Origin: Callaeas wilsoni
Lineage: Eukaryota > Chordata > Aves > Passeriformes > Callaeidae
Length of the DNA: 64,000 nucleotides
Assembly (NCBI GenBank): GCA_013398955.1
Contig: VWPU01003114.1
Coordinates: forward strand, 62,001 to 126,000
Reading direction: 5' to 3'
In this document: positions 49,701-63,243 of the stretch, one piece after another
How positions within the stretch are numbered: position 1 is the first letter of the stretch
Layout: each line of letters starts with the position of its first letter
Position numbers and translations under genes: made by a program
Notes under the pieces: model-generated
Told to the model about the DNA's origin: nothing
Databases searched by the model: none
The model's input: only the letters and a program-made list of their open reading frames with translations

Positions 49701-51249
49701 TTGCTGAATGCCAGGAGGCCTAATAGCAGCCTCAGCAATCACAGGAACAGCAAGATCTCTGTTGCCTCTTTGTGGATATCTTCTTGATTTAGAAGCTCCA
49801 AATGTCACTGCTGTAGAGGGTTCCTTGTTTGGTGTTTCTCCCTGCTAATATACTTATAAAATCAGTTCCTTTCATGTCTCTTCATGCCACACCTATTTCA
49901 CAACTTCCCAGTTATCACTAGATTTTGTGTGGCCTTTTTTACAGGGTGCTTGTTGGCTTGCGTATAAAAAGAGCTCTGGTGCAATTGTGAATGTTTACTG
50001 GGTGTTTTGCGTGGGACCACTCACAGCTGAGAATTTGGGTAAAGAGAGGGCTTAGATAATGAAGCCGCAGTGTGGGAGTGTGTAAGGAGCTAGAAAGATC
50101 TTGTAATTAAACAGCACAAGGAAATCATCCCAACAGAGCTGGAGAGCACTTGGAGCAGGATGGGCTGGTGGGAGCTGCCTGGAGCCTCTGCAATGCAGTG
50201 AGCTGCAGCTCTGCCTCCTGATAATCCTGTCCCTGGAGCTCACAGGGGGCCTTCTGACTTCAGCCCTGATTACCGTTCACCATGGTTTTCCCACTCAAGA
50301 TCAAACATTATTGGGGTCATATGTAATTCCATCCTCTCTATTCCTTCTTGCTTTGACAAGGCTGGAGGAAAGCTGAAAATACTTTCTTATGTGAAATACG
50401 ACCTCCTGTCTATGGACTCCTATGTTCCTGGGGAGTATCTCCTGATTAGCAGCATCTTCTCAGTGCAAACATTTCTCAAAGTCCTTAAATGCTGTTTGGT
50501 TCTGTCCCTCATTTTCCCAAGCATCTCTGTCACTGAATACTGTTGGGACACACTCATTGCCACAGCATGCTACAGCACACCTTAATTAGGAAATCTCTTT
50601 TGTGCCAGGTTCCTGTGTATACCTGCAGCTGTATGTTAGAGAGGAGGGTCCCTAGGAATTTTATCCACAAATACAAAGCAAGACAAATATAAATACACAT
50701 TTTTTTCTTCCTGATATGACAAACACTTGGAAATATTAATCATTCTGCAGTTCATACATGACTGAAAAATGGACTGGCTGCAAATCATAGCTAGAAATAG
50801 AGCTGCAAGTTATGCACTGAGGGCAAGGCCATGTTATATGCTCACCTGGCAAATATATTTGAGAGAAAGTTCATCACCCAACACTGAGCCCCTTTTAGCT
50901 GCTGTCCCACAGGAACAATTCAGGTCAATTTTGAGTACCTCTGGCAGCCTCACAGCCTTCATCTCATGCTCCACCCTCTGGTATTTGTTCTTATTTTCAT
51001 GATTTTTATGAAAAGCCCCAAAGAGCATAATAGATAAATACTGGATGCAGCATTGCTTGGAAAACTGCACACAAGCCTGCCTGCAGCCAGACTCTGCCAC
51101 TTCCTGCTGGGTGGTGGTGACCATGTCATATAAACATGTAACATATGTGGGTTTTGTATGTTCCTGTTGCCTCAAAAGCTATTACATTCTTAGCTAAGTG
51201 TTTTGAGGTGCAATGATATAAATGGGTAAAAAGCAAGATTCAGATAAAT
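46769..51249. other. repeat-poor non-coding stretch
   Basis: About 4.5 kb with no recognised gene. It includes three tandem 10-base TTGTACATTT-like units at 48061-48090, a TATA-like TATAAAAA at 49963-49970 (GCG before, GAGCTC after) and short frames of unknown meaning (up to 114 codons). Confidence 0.55.
48061..48090 (+). repeat. three tandem 10-bp units (TTGTAYATWT)
   Basis: TTGTATATTT, TTGTACATTT and TTGTACATAT follow each other directly. Each contains TGTANAT, matching the core of the RNA element bound by Pumilio proteins (UGUANAUA); the last unit (TGTACATA) matches all eight positions. This would matter only if the plus strand is transcribed, for which there is no independent evidence here. 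Confidence 0.6.
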
Positions 51250-51575
51250 TCATGGAATCATAGAATGGTTTGAACTAGAAGGGAGCTTCAGAGGTTGTCT
51301 AGCTCCAACCCTCCTGCAAAGAGCAGGGACATCTTCAACTAGATCAGGTTACTCAGAGCCCAGTCCAGCCTGACCCAGAATGTTTCCAGGGATGGGGCTT
51401 CTACGGCCTCTCTGGGCAACCTGTGCCAGTGTTTTACCATCCCTATTGTAAAAAATGTCCCCCTTATATCTAGTCTGAACCATCCCTCTTTTAGGTTAAA
51501 ACCATTATCTCTTGTCCTAGCATAACAGGCTCTGCTAAAAAGTTTGTATTCATCTTTCTTATAAGCCTCCTTTGA
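51250..51575 (-). mobile_element. CR1 LINE, 3' fragment
   Basis: Reads on the minus strand, with the 3' end at 51250 (CATGGAATCATAGAATGG is the reverse complement of the CR1 terminus). The minus-strand frame keeps the ORF2 C-terminal blocks: LFSRACYARTRDNGFNLKEG, FRLDIRGTFFTIGMVKHWHR, LPREAVEAPSLETFWVRLDW. Similarity is lost near 51575. It is only the last third or so of a typical 3' CR1 fragment. Confidence 0.94.
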
Positions 51576-54500
51576 GTTACGAAAATTGTGAGTTGTGATT
51601 AAACTGTAGGGTGTACATGAACAAATCCAAAACTGTCTTTGCATCAAAACTAAAACAAGTGTTGTGTCAAGTAGCTATGAGTAATAGCAATATAGAAAGC
51701 AGAAGAAATCCGTCTGTGGTGGGCATGTGCAAGCAGTCTGTCCTCATGTAAATCTTTCTCAGAAAATTCTGACTTTTGAGTAGAACACCAGAACTGTGTC
51801 TTTGTGTTTTATCTAGTAAAAAAGGCAAAAGTGCTGAACCTAGAACTTTGAAGGCTGTGAATCCAGTTTATAGACTTAAGGAAACCAAGTCCAGTAGATA
51901 GTATTTTTGTCTCTCAAATAATAAATCCGCAGTTCTTTATGATAACAGCCTGTAAGTGATGGCATGTTTCTGTTGTACAAAATGCCAGTCTTTTGTGAAT
52001 CTACATGGTTTCCTTCCTTAGAGCAGGAACTTTGCTGTGTACTCAGGTAAAACCAATCTTCAGGGTGACAGCTAATGACATTGTTCAGGAGCCTTCAGCC
52101 AAACCTTGCCCTGAGAACAGTTCTGGATTTGCTTAAAAGCTGTTTGTACTTTCCTCAAAAAACACATTACATTTCAGAGGTTGTTTTTATCAGAGATTGA
52201 TATTTACTTACCTTAATCTTCCTGATGAAATGGAAGTTGTTGGTAAATGTCTACCTTTGGTAGATCCTTTAAGCCCATTTATCTCCTGTGACAATGACGC
52301 TTTGTCTGAGTTACACCCGACTGTGTAACTTTTGGATGCTGACATCAGAGCAGAACACCACCACGCTCTGCACCAGGAACACTGATGGGCAAAGTACTGA
52401 AATTGAATTCCAGTAAGGAATTCGCTTTGAGGCTTGATTTATGTTGGCATTACTCAGATTTGAGAGTAGGACAATCTGTAAACCCTAAAATAGGCAGTAG
52501 GGATAAAAACATCTGTATATACTAGACAAGAAAATTTATTCTTTAGTAGGCAGCAGCTTTCCACTAGATTATCAACCTAGCATCTGACAGAGCAGAATGA
52601 GCTATCATACTAATAAGAACATGTCAAAAATATTATTGGTTTGAGAATGTTGCTTACTTTTTCCAAACCCTTTCAATTTTCTCCCCAGTTTCTCTCCAAT
52701 CATTGTTAGTGGTAGACCTAGATGAAAATCCGTGGGTTTATTGTTTTTCTCTAGAAAATAGTGACCTCCTTGTCATTATTCTCAATTCTAAATGAAAACT
52801 TAGAGCCAGCATGGTAAAACTTCCCATTCAGTAAAATTTCAGATAGTTTAAGTCAAAAGCAACAAAAACTTTTCATTGTGATCACGCCATGTATTAGGAA
52901 AAAAGTTTCCTACAATGCACAATATTTAATTTATTGAATAAATTTTAAACATAAATACAAAAAGCATTTTGACACTGTCAGAACAAGCCAGCTGGACTTT
53001 TTCCCTCTGAAAAATGCAATCAAATTGTCCTCTAAAAATTTAATACAACTGCATTTACCAATTGAAGATCTGCTCCGTCAGCTGGCTCTAGCTTAAGAAT
53101 TCTGATCCTTCAAATGGGTATACTAAAAATTGACAGCAATCTAACTGGGTTAGAGTTGCAGAGCTTTGGTCAAACTCTTTCTCTGGGTTTAATTCTTGTA
53201 GGGTCATTAATCTCTGGTACAGGGCCCTGGCTGATGGAAGCCAGTAACCAGCCTGACTTCTTTGAGCCCTGTAATGGTAATGCCAGGTTAGAGCCACTTA
53301 TTTCCTCATCTTTAGCTCTTGGTCCAGAGAAGAGGAGTGTGCTGATAGACAAGAACCCCATTGGTGTCCCACGGCAAAAACCTTGTCATAATTTGTCGCT
53401 TTTCTAAACTGCAGCAAGAAGATGGTAAGAATCAGATTTCTTTTATTGCTTGTGGAAACCAGGAGTGGAAGTAAATAATTTATTCAGCAAAGCATTTCCT
53501 TTCTTGAAGAACTCTAGCAGTGATCTTTTCTTCCCAAATCCAGCATTGTTTAAATCCATTGCTTGCTTGGTTGTATTCTCTTTTCTCCCCAGCATTTTTG
53601 ACAAGCCAAAGTAGTTCTCAGAGTGATGTTTTCCCTTAAAATAGCACAATAAATGGTTTTATGCCTAGTCATACTTTCAGATCTAACACAGATTCCTTTT
53701 TCTTTTTTTTTTAGAGAAAGCATAGCAAAAAAAAAAAAAAAAGGCACCTTTCCTTTAATTCTCCCACATTTTCTGTTCTCCATCTTCTCTCTCCGAAGTA
53801 GGATCGATCCTACCCTGCCTAGGATGCATAATGAGCTCAATATTCCTGTATCTCCACTCAGCAAGTTCCTCCTGAAAAGACATGGCAGGTCAGTGTCCTT
53901 GTGCTGGTAATCCATTGAACTAACAGCTGAAACATGGGAGGATTTTTAGCCAATTATAAATGAGCAAGTTCTTAATGATTAAAGTTACTCAAGCATGACT
54001 TGTATTCCTCATTTCTACCCTACTCCCTTTTAAATAGTGTCATCATCAGATAAAGAAAAATCTTGATATTGAAATGTTCTTGTGCTCATATACGTTGAGA
54101 GAAAGTTAGCAAAAAATTTAGTGCTTACTGACTCTCTGTTATGTAGAAGTTGAATTGTTTTTAGAGCAATGTGATACCTGATAAATGAACCTCACCTGAG
54201 ATGAATCCAGACCTTGCCTTGTTATTTTCCAGCATGCTGTTACAAACAAAGAGAAAATGAAATTCCTATCCTCAGAGGTGGATAAGCACAACAAGGTCAA
54301 GGGGTTTACGTTGCATTTCTCACCTAAAAAATATTATTGCTGTTCACTGAACTGCTCTAGACATCTTCTTACAGCAATCAGGTCAGCCCTGTCTAAGTGG
54401 GTGGTTGTTCCCAGTGTGATGTGACCTGAGTGATGCTCTCCTAACCCCTGAGCATGGTACACTGCCCAGAAGGACACACCTTCAGGGGACTACTGTTTTA

Positions 54501-57500
54501 CTATCCTCCTTCAGGCATTTCATGGGTTTTTCAGTTCTCACAAAGCCTGAGCAGCTTCACAGCCATTTTAGCTATCATTTAAGCTCATGGTCTTATTTCA
54601 TGGTAAATTAAATTTTAGGTTTTTCCAGCAGAAGGAAAGCAGCAATCATACAGGATTTCCTCACAGCTATTCCAGACATGTAATAGCTGAAACGCACTTG
54701 AAAGAAGAGGTCTTGGTCAATGCAAGGGGTTTTAAGACACCTTACCTAAGTTACAGGGTTAGTCTGTGGACTCCCTAGGTAATCAAGGGAAAGTGCATCC
54801 TGAGAGCAATTCAGAGCAGGAGCCTAAATTGGACTAAATTTCAGATGTCCATCCTTCCTATCCTTCCCTCCTACTGGCAGCCCAGTTTCCCAGCCTTATT
54901 TTGACTTCTTTCTGTCTACATTTACTTCTTAAGTGTAACTCACTGAAGCTTTTTCTCACCACTGGCCATAACTATGGGCAGATGACACGGCATGTGATGT
55001 AAAAAAAAAAATAAATTTGAGAGAGATCTGTACTATTGTGAGTGAAAACATTATGTAAAGCAACCTAAGACAAAAAAATCACTACAAACCAGCACCTCAG
55101 CTAAAGATACCTGTCATTACTTGCGAGTGTGGGCACAAGTAGCACAGATTTTCTTACTGCTGGTTTCTACTTGTTGGATCTGCAAGGATTTTCATTAAAT
55201 CTTCCCACATCTTAAAGGAAATCCTGATGTTTAATTTGTATTGCAGAAATAAAATTCAACAGCAAACATAAATATTTTATGCTAGATTTTACCTGTGGCA
55301 CGTCGAAGTCCAGCCAAGCCAAGAAAAACAAAGCAGAACTGCAGGGAAACATCTGCCATTTCCTCCTCTTTCTGATGTGTCCCATAAGCAAATCCGATAG
55401 GAAACTTCTGCAAAATGTTGTTTGAAATATGACATTTTAATGAAATGCCATAGAACGTGGTAGACGCAATTCCTAATGCACAGATCTCTTTTGTTCTATT
55501 ATGCATCGATGAGGGAATTTGCATGATCATTAGGGGATGACTGAAGTCTGGAATCTTTTTAATGAATATTACATTCCCATCTATTAATGGGAGGAATGAC
55601 AGTAAATTCTTCTTTCAGCAAATTACTGCCATCTGTGTAACTTTTACCTAGAGCATTACTAGGAACCAAGGTAAAGAAGGCACCTAAATAGTGCAAAGGA
55701 AGGAACTTCAGCAAAGTAAGACCCAACCAGGTTTCCATGTTGCTGGTCCCCTCTCTTTGTGGAACATCGCTTTTTCTTTTCTTTATTGTCTTTCTTTCTC
55801 TTTTTTCTTTTTCATTTTGCAAATTGACCTATACTCCATAAAGTTTAACTGACCTGTCCTCTTTTTGTGTGAAGTTTTGAAATATCATCAGACATACAGA
55901 CTTCTTTTATTATATTTACTGAAGCATATTTGACAGTAAAATTGGCATTGATAAGTAGATTTTTAAAAAAAATTCAGTAAGTTTTGCAATGGTTTTCTAC
56001 TTCTTAGACTCCAGGGTTTTCCATTATTTACAGTTTAATTCAAGGAAAGTCAGATAGGCTACTTGCCTAGTTTTCAAGAGTATGGATTTATATTCAACCA
56101 GAATTTTATGTATATGAAAGAAACACAAGGGGTTTTTTTTTTGAGGTGAATATATATTTTAAAGAGATAACAAGTCTTGATTAAGTGAGGTCTGAGCAAC
56201 AAGTACTTAATCATATGCTTAATCAGCTAGCATGTACTAACTAGAACTGTTTAGAAAATGTTTCCCTCCCCCTTAATTATTTTGAATCCTGAAATCAGTG
56301 TAATTGATTCTCAGAATACTTCTGAAAACAACTCCAAACACAGGAGGTGTGATTTGCTCAAACTCACCGTAATCAAATCTGTTTAATTTCCATACTTCGT
56401 TATACTTGTCTCTCCCTTTTTTGTTGAGAAGCCATATACACCATGAGACCTTTTTGCAACAGACCATAATGAAAAATGTCATCTTCATGCCAACAGGGCA
56501 ACATGCTAGTAAAAGTTGAACCACAAAGGCATCGAACAGCATATTTGTACCGAAAATAGATAGAAAACATTCACATTTCCACAGACAAAACTTTTGGTTG
56601 CAAAGTCATTTATCTGGAAAACAAATGGAATTGCTCTATTTTCAATTATTTTAGCTGGCAGTTTAATTAATTCTTCAATTTATTTTCAAACTTCAGCCTC
56701 CAGCCATTTGATATTGTTGTTAAGGAATGACCTGCTATTTCTTTAAAATCATGCTGTTATCTGATATCTTTCTCTTATAGACACTTTTAACCACTCTGCA
56801 ATATTCTTTGGCTTTCAAAAGCTTAGTAAGTTCAACTCCTTTGGTTTTCTCTCTTCAGGTCACAAATCGTTCCTACAGTTTCCCTCTGAATTATTTTTAA
56901 CTTTCAGACTTCCTTATGGACTGTTTTCTATGGAAGTTTTTAAAAACTTGTCTTCCCCTTTCAAGCACACTCCTAACACTCTTTCTTCTAATGTTATTGT
57001 GCAGGTTCAAGAAGACAGGAATACATCTGACTACTTACTTAAAATGTCTCACCACCCCCTCATGTACCAGAAGTAACTCTTCTCCTAAGGTCTGATATCA
57101 AAACCGCACCAAGCCTGTCTGTTCCTTGGGCTTCTGAAAGTACCTGAAGTTTCAAATCCTTGCTATTGAAAGGATCAGATCTAAGCAGGGCCATGAAGCA
57201 GGTTTACCAGGTCCCCATCAATAGGTACAATGGAAGGTGGACAGTGCTCCTCAGACAACAAAGGAGCTCCACAGTGTGGGTGCATGAAGCTCACGTCAGT
57301 CATGCCATGGCCAAGAGGCCTGTCAAGATCGCCTGAAAATGTGCTGCGCACTCCCACACAACATGTTTCTCATCTCTTTGGCTACTTTCCACCTTCTTGA
57401 GATGTAAGAGAAGGCAGTGAGCTTTGTGTGACCTTGCTTTACCTGTTTCGTGGAGCAACCATGACTCCTACTGGAGATTTGCTACTTACCAAACCCAGAG

Positions 57501-58892
57501 TGCTTTCAGCACACGTTGCATAAATGCACGTATTGGCTCACCATACATTAAGGAGAAACATGCTTGTGTGGGAGACTCTTAGAAGAGAGGTCACTCCTGG
57601 GAATTCGTTCATACACAGAGACAGATGACTGCTGAGATACTGGTTTCAATGCTCCTACCACAAAACCTCCTGGGAAGAAAAGGTACCTTTCCTTCAGCTG
57701 TTCTTTGTGCTCTTGGTAGGGGAGAGCTGGTCACCTTGACCTCCTCGTTCGGGCCATGGTTACTCTTGGGAAACAAATGAAGCAGCGACTCAAGTAAACA
57801 AAGTAATTGCTGTTCTCTCCTTTCTTTTGCTGCTGAAGAAAGCTGAAGACACCATTATGATTTCTGACTGGAGGCAAGACAACCTCAACAACCCATGCCA
57901 GTGCAGAGCTGGTTGACTGCAACTTCTCAGCTCTGGTGGAGAAAAGATCCTGGGTGAAGTCTGTAACTGCAGCCAGGCTGAAATTTGGGTTCCACTGTCT
58001 TTGGGGACTTACAAAGGTTTAAAATAGAGCTCAGGAGAAGAAATCAGTGGAAAGATGAGAAGATACTTATAGCAGTAAGAATGGTTTGACAATTCAACAG
58101 ATCCACTGCATTTCCTTGTCTATCTGAGCCATGAGCCAGTAGAGGTTAAGTACTGACTTGTACTACCAAAATGTTTATTAATCAGAGTAATTGTCTATCT
58201 TGCCACTTCTAGGAATCCAAGACATCTTTTTTCTATTTCCATGGTAGTATTTTATGGAAACTAGTAAGGATAGAATAATTTAGGCTGAAGTACCTGAATC
58301 ATATGTAGCCATCAAAATCAATAAACTAATTTTCAGAGATACTAATTATCTCTCAGTTCCTATGGAAAAAAAGAAGCTTGTGTTTGTTTGGAATTTGAAT
58401 AGACATTTTCTATTTTTATTCATTTTGCTCCAGTAAACCTTTATTCACTAAGAATATGTGGGTTGCTAGCTGTTAATTATTATGCTAACAGTATACTGCT
58501 AAACGTGGTCTGAAAACCTGTTTTCCCACTTACTGATTCATCTAATTTGAAAAAATGTATTAAGACTGTTTAAAATAACTGTGACATTGATATTTTATCT
58601 AATCCCCAGTTTAACACAAGCAGTCAGTATCCTCTCTTTGCATGAGCAGATGAAACTGTATATTGCCACTCTAATTCTCCAGTTCTGTGATTGGATTTCT
58701 TTAGCCTCTTAAGCTTAACAACAGTGCTTTCCACATGGAAAGATTTAGTAACCGTAAAGATCCTCCCCATAATGTGGTGCTACAGGAGGAGTCCTGTACC
58801 TCCCTCTGAGGAACATGTGATTCTTACAGACTTCTTTAGTGATTAAAGGTTACTCAGATTCAAAAATCCTTTGCAGTGCAGGCATTTAGCTC
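51576..58892. other. long repeat-poor non-coding stretch
   Basis: About 7.3 kb with no CR1 and no recognised gene. It is AT-rich, and all frames are 121 codons or shorter and unassigned. Notable pieces are the poly-T/poly-A hairpin at 53695-53744, an A-rich run at 55001-55011 and T-rich tracts near 55780-55815. Confidence 0.5.
53695..53744. repeat. poly-T / poly-A inverted repeat (18-bp stem, 14-base loop)
   Basis: CCTTTTTCTTTTTTTTTT (53695-53712) is followed by a 14-base spacer and then A16 plus GG (53727-53744). The arms pair over 18 positions with a single C/A mismatch at 53702. This can form a cruciform or RNA hairpin. Confidence 0.9.
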
Positions 58893-59312
58893 AAGACTGA
58901 GACACCTAAATTAAGATGTCTAAATGTAAGATCTTGATTCAGGTGCCTAAACATAGGTGCCTAGTTATTTTCAAGATGCCCTTGCGGATTTGTTGAGATG
59001 CTCGTTTGGCCTTCAGCTGCAATTCTAGAAGCAGATGGGTCTTCTGCAGGTCATGGCTGTATCTGCCACCTGTGTGGATGTCCTGGGTCATCTGAAATGG
59101 CACAGGGCACCTGTGTTTACAACATGAATAGAACTCTAACTATTCTCAGATTGAGGAACATCGAGAGAGTCAGTGGAGAGATTCAGCTCTCACCAGGCTG
59201 GCAGCTGGATCTGTCTAAGCTCCCCTGAGGGTACCGACTACAGCAGTGGTTTAGGCACCAAGTTCACATACAGACATTTACTTGCAAACACTTAATTTTA
59301 GGTGTCTTCATC
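58893..59312. mobile_element. fold-back element with decayed inverted terminal arms (AGGTGCCTAA motifs)
   Basis: The left arm (about 58893-58968) contains GACACCTAAATTAAG, ATGTCTAAATG and two AGGTGCCTA motifs. The right arm (about 59246-59312) holds the same blocks reverse-complemented and in the matching order: GTTTAGGCACC at 59249-59259 (against the complement of GGTGCCTAAAC), AGACATTTA at 59272-59280, and CTTAATTTTAGGTGTC at 59291-59306 (against the complement of GACACCTAAATTAAG, one base inserted). The spacing between blocks is 37 bases on one side and 42 on the other. The interior of about 280 bases codes for nothing I recognise. It looks like a non-autonomous DNA transposon or MITE-like fold-back. 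AGGTGCCTAA-rich repeats are, to my recollection, frequent in reptile genomes, but the family is not identified here. Confidence 0.5.
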
Positions 59313-62300
59313 CCAAACTAAGACCAACCCATGACGTGTCTGTTACAACAAAGGATGAATTCAGAAACAGAAGGCAGAACATGTTGAAAGGAGGGAGCTG
59401 CTATGTGTATGCCTTTGTGAGGGCTCAACAATTGCTACAAATATCAGCTGGCACCAGACCCCCTCCCAGTGTTTCAGTGGATGTCATGTCTAGAAGAAAG
59501 GTGATCACAAAAGGGCAACTTTCTCTTTTGCCTTCAACTCTTTGAGGTTAAACAGTGCCTCTTCTATGGAAGACTTACATCAGTGAGCAGCTGTAGGCCA
59601 AATACAAGGACAGGTTTTTCGTAATTGTCCTGTTCTTTTATTAACACAATTGGCTTAAGCATCAACCACTGCATTAAAAATAATCTGAACTTGATTGTGC
59701 CCTTCTGCTTCAGTCAGGAGTTTCTACCATATGCTTGACAGAAAGGGACAATATGCAATGGTAGAATATTTGAAATGCTTCCAAAATTAGCCTTCCTGTT
59801 TATTACACTATTAAAAATAATTCTCTCCTGCTACTCAATGCAATTTACGGGAGGTGCTTGGAAGAAAACAACCTTGAATTTTCTTATGACACTAACTTCC
59901 ATCATGATAAATCTCAAGGTGAGAGTAAACAGGAAGATATGAGCCTCTTTTACAATCACGTTTCTGAATGACATTATAGTCAGAGATGTACTTTATAGTC
60001 TCTGCTGAAAAAAAAGCCCTGAATTTTATTGGCAGCATCTCTCTGACAGATGCCACTACTATCCTTGTTTAAACCAGCATTAAAACATTAAATATAACTT
60101 GAAGAAAAAAACCTGATATAAGAGTTAGCATTTAATGAAATACAAAAGTAAATGAAGAAAAAATTACCCAGAAATTAAAAATGAAACTCAAATTTGCTAA
60201 AATAAAAATGCTGCATTAAATGTATGTTGTGTGGGGTGCTGGATTGCAGAAATTAGTACAAATAAATGGAATAGTTTGCAAAATTGAGAAAAGTTCTAAT
60301 TGTACATGCCAAAACCCTACTTTCTGTCTTAACTCCTCAGTGAGTTTAACTTTTTAAATATCTACTTTTAGCACTGTTCTTTAGAAGCAGAGACAACTAT
60401 TTAGTTTTACAAGACAGTGCCATACCAATAACATGAAATATCACTTAAGAGCTCCTTCCGAAGTATTAAAATGGTGCAAACAGAAAATATATTCTTCCTT
60501 TTAAGTGCAGAAAATTGTGTTCTATCTGATCTGTCACTCTTGCATTTATTGAGATAATTATCAGAAGTTGTTCTGTGGTTTTGAACAAAAATCCAAAAGT
60601 TCCCTGGTACATATGTCCAGCCAAGCATTAATTAGTCTGAGTGCCTCAGATTTTTGCTTTACTTTCTATATTCACTCTTCCTATGATTGCCTAGGTGAGA
60701 TTTTCTGTGGTAATGTGCTGGGCCCCCCAGAAGTCTGACCGTAGCTTTCCGAGGCATCATCCCGCAGTCAGGACTCTCACACAGACAGCTGTGCCAGCAG
60801 CAAGACTGTGGGCAAGTAGTGAGACGCTCTGGATATTTCTGTAGAGCTGCCACTGAGGAACTCGCTTCTGTGAAAGATAACAGCCTTCTAGAAATCCCAG
60901 ATCAGGGACCTGAATAGGAATGGCTTTAGATATCTCAGACCCAGTTCTTGCCTTATCTGATCTGATGGAAAATTCTCTGATGTTGGTGGAGTTTGCAGTG
61001 CACCAGGAGCCACATGTGGCCATGAAAGTGCTTGTCCCATTTATAATGCTGCCATTAACATTGAATCCCAGCACTGAACACCATAGGCACAGAGTAGGGT
61101 ATGTTATTTGTGCAACATTTTTGTAGCACATTCAGTAGTGACATGCTTACTCATCATGAACAAAAACACACTTAGGGAATGGACCTGTAATTCTAAGTAT
61201 TTTGACCTCCAGCATCTCAATAGGTATTCAATAAATCTGTACTGAAGTAGAATCAAGAAAGCTATGCGAGACCTTAGCTCTCACCAAGAAATATTTCTCC
61301 TGATATTGCATTAAAGAGCTATATATAAATACCTCTAAGGCAGTAAGAGACGGAAAGCAACTGCTTACATCAATAAGTCATTAGCAGCAATTAGGACAGA
61401 ACAAAATTGGCATCTGGCTATTCCAGATGATGATAGAAGAGATGTACAATTGTAAAAACCATGAAAATGTAAAAGAGGTATTGGAAATCCATACTCAGTG
61501 AGCTAACGCAGGCAGCCTGAGCACAAGCTGCAACAGTCAGTAGAATTTGACAAGCCTTTTTGAGCAACACAGTTCTGAAAGCAGAGAAAAGGCATATGAA
61601 GTGTGAAATAGTCTGTAAGTTAATAGCTGATAGACTGTCTGGTCTTTTCCCAAGTTCCCTTATGAGGTCTAAATAATCAGCAGCAAAGTGAGTGTAAACG
61701 CAGCCTGTTTCCTCTTGCTCTGGAGTTACTGCACTGATGTCAAGTGAGCAGCATTTTGTTAGTAAGAGTAATATTTGGTCTACAATGAGAAAATAAGGCA
61801 CAGATGAAATGCCACTTGGCTAAATACAGCAAAGCAAGTGACAGAGTGGTGTTGATACAGCTCACAAGTGCAAGCAGGTAGGAACTTCAGGAGATGGGAC
61901 AGGTAACCAGCATACTTTAGTTCAAATAAATAATGCAATTCAGTACACTGCATTTGAGTATCTTCCTACTAGGAATCATTTGCAGTAATTCGAGCTGATT
62001 TAGACATCCGACCATGAGTGTGTGGATCTCCTGCATGTATCCTTCATGCATGATGTGGCCAAAATCCTCCTTAAATCTGGAAATTTGGTTGCTGTTCATG
62101 GGGCATTTATTTCCCCTTTGCTAGCTGTGGAAAACAACATGACTTTTTCCTGCTATGTAAATATCAACACTGGTATTTTTGCACTTAAAAAAGCTTAGTG
62201 GCTTTTCATGTGCAGAAAATGAGCTGTATTTTTCTAGCTGGCTTCCAAAATACTCTGAAAATCCACAGAAGTGACTGCTAATGAATATGGCTGTAGGAGA

Positions 62301-63243
62301 TCTAACATTTCATTTTCTGTCTAGTACCCAGTCCTGCTGCCGCGACTACCCCTGATGGGTTGAAAGGCAGATGCCTGTGTGGCTGGAGGCATCTTCAGGT
62401 GCTTTCCTGCAGGTCATGAACCCTTTTTCTGCCCACCCTTATTGGAACTACCAGCATCTACCTGTCATATATTGCAAGGATAGCACTACACACAGAGGTT
62501 TTTTTGATTTATAGCATCATATGAGGCATAAAGCACTGTCAATTCAGTGTGAAGATCAAACAATGGTGTAACAAAAGAGGAATGTGCTTCGACTCAAGCA
62601 GCCTGTGCCCCTATGGTCTGATTTGAAGGCCAATGAAATAGCTGGAATGAGTATAGTCATTTCCCGTGGTCTTTGGAGCTCTCTTCTGGTTGTGTCTGTG
62701 AAGTCCTGAGTGTGAAGCAGAGTGGCATTTGTGGGGTTCTTTGTGTTTATGATTATAAATATAATCCTTCATTCAGATGCTGTGATGCTGAAAGATGTAG
62801 AAATCCCCTAGGTTCATATAAAGAGTAAGACTGTTTGGTAAAAAGGAGATCTGTGTCCCTTAAAATACTGCAAAAAAGTGTTATTTCCATTTATTTAAAA
62901 GCAGCTTTCCAGTAGCCAGTGGATATTGATATTGATGGAGTATCCACTGAAGCATGGCAATTTCCTGATTCCAAATTGGTTTTTCTCCTACAATGCTATC
63001 AGATTGCTTTTATCTCAAAATGTTTTCCCGAGAAGACCAGTGACATTTTTTGGCTTTTACAGCTACAGAAATTCAAATCCTCAGAATTTCATCCCCATGA
63101 GCTATGCCTGGCCCTACCCTATTTCAGTTCAAAAGTTCTTAGCCATGCACCCTTGTGTCACTGCACTTTCCAGGGGATGAATATGAAATGAAGTCCTTTA
63201 GAAATTAGCTTGTCTGGAGAGCTGTCACGGATGTTTCTAGAGA
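59313..63243. other. repeat-poor non-coding stretch
   Basis: About 3.9 kb of AT-rich sequence with no recognised gene, RNA or transposon. Overlapping opposite frames at 60757-61131 (124 codons, minus) and 61418-61801 (127 codons, minus) have no family resemblance. Confidence 0.55.

Noticed and set aside
52015..52045. Second MIR/L2-tail-like string (TTAGAGCAGGAACTTTGCTG)
   Set aside because: Only about 20 bases match the tail pattern, and neither the TGTAAGC part nor the GTGCC part is present.
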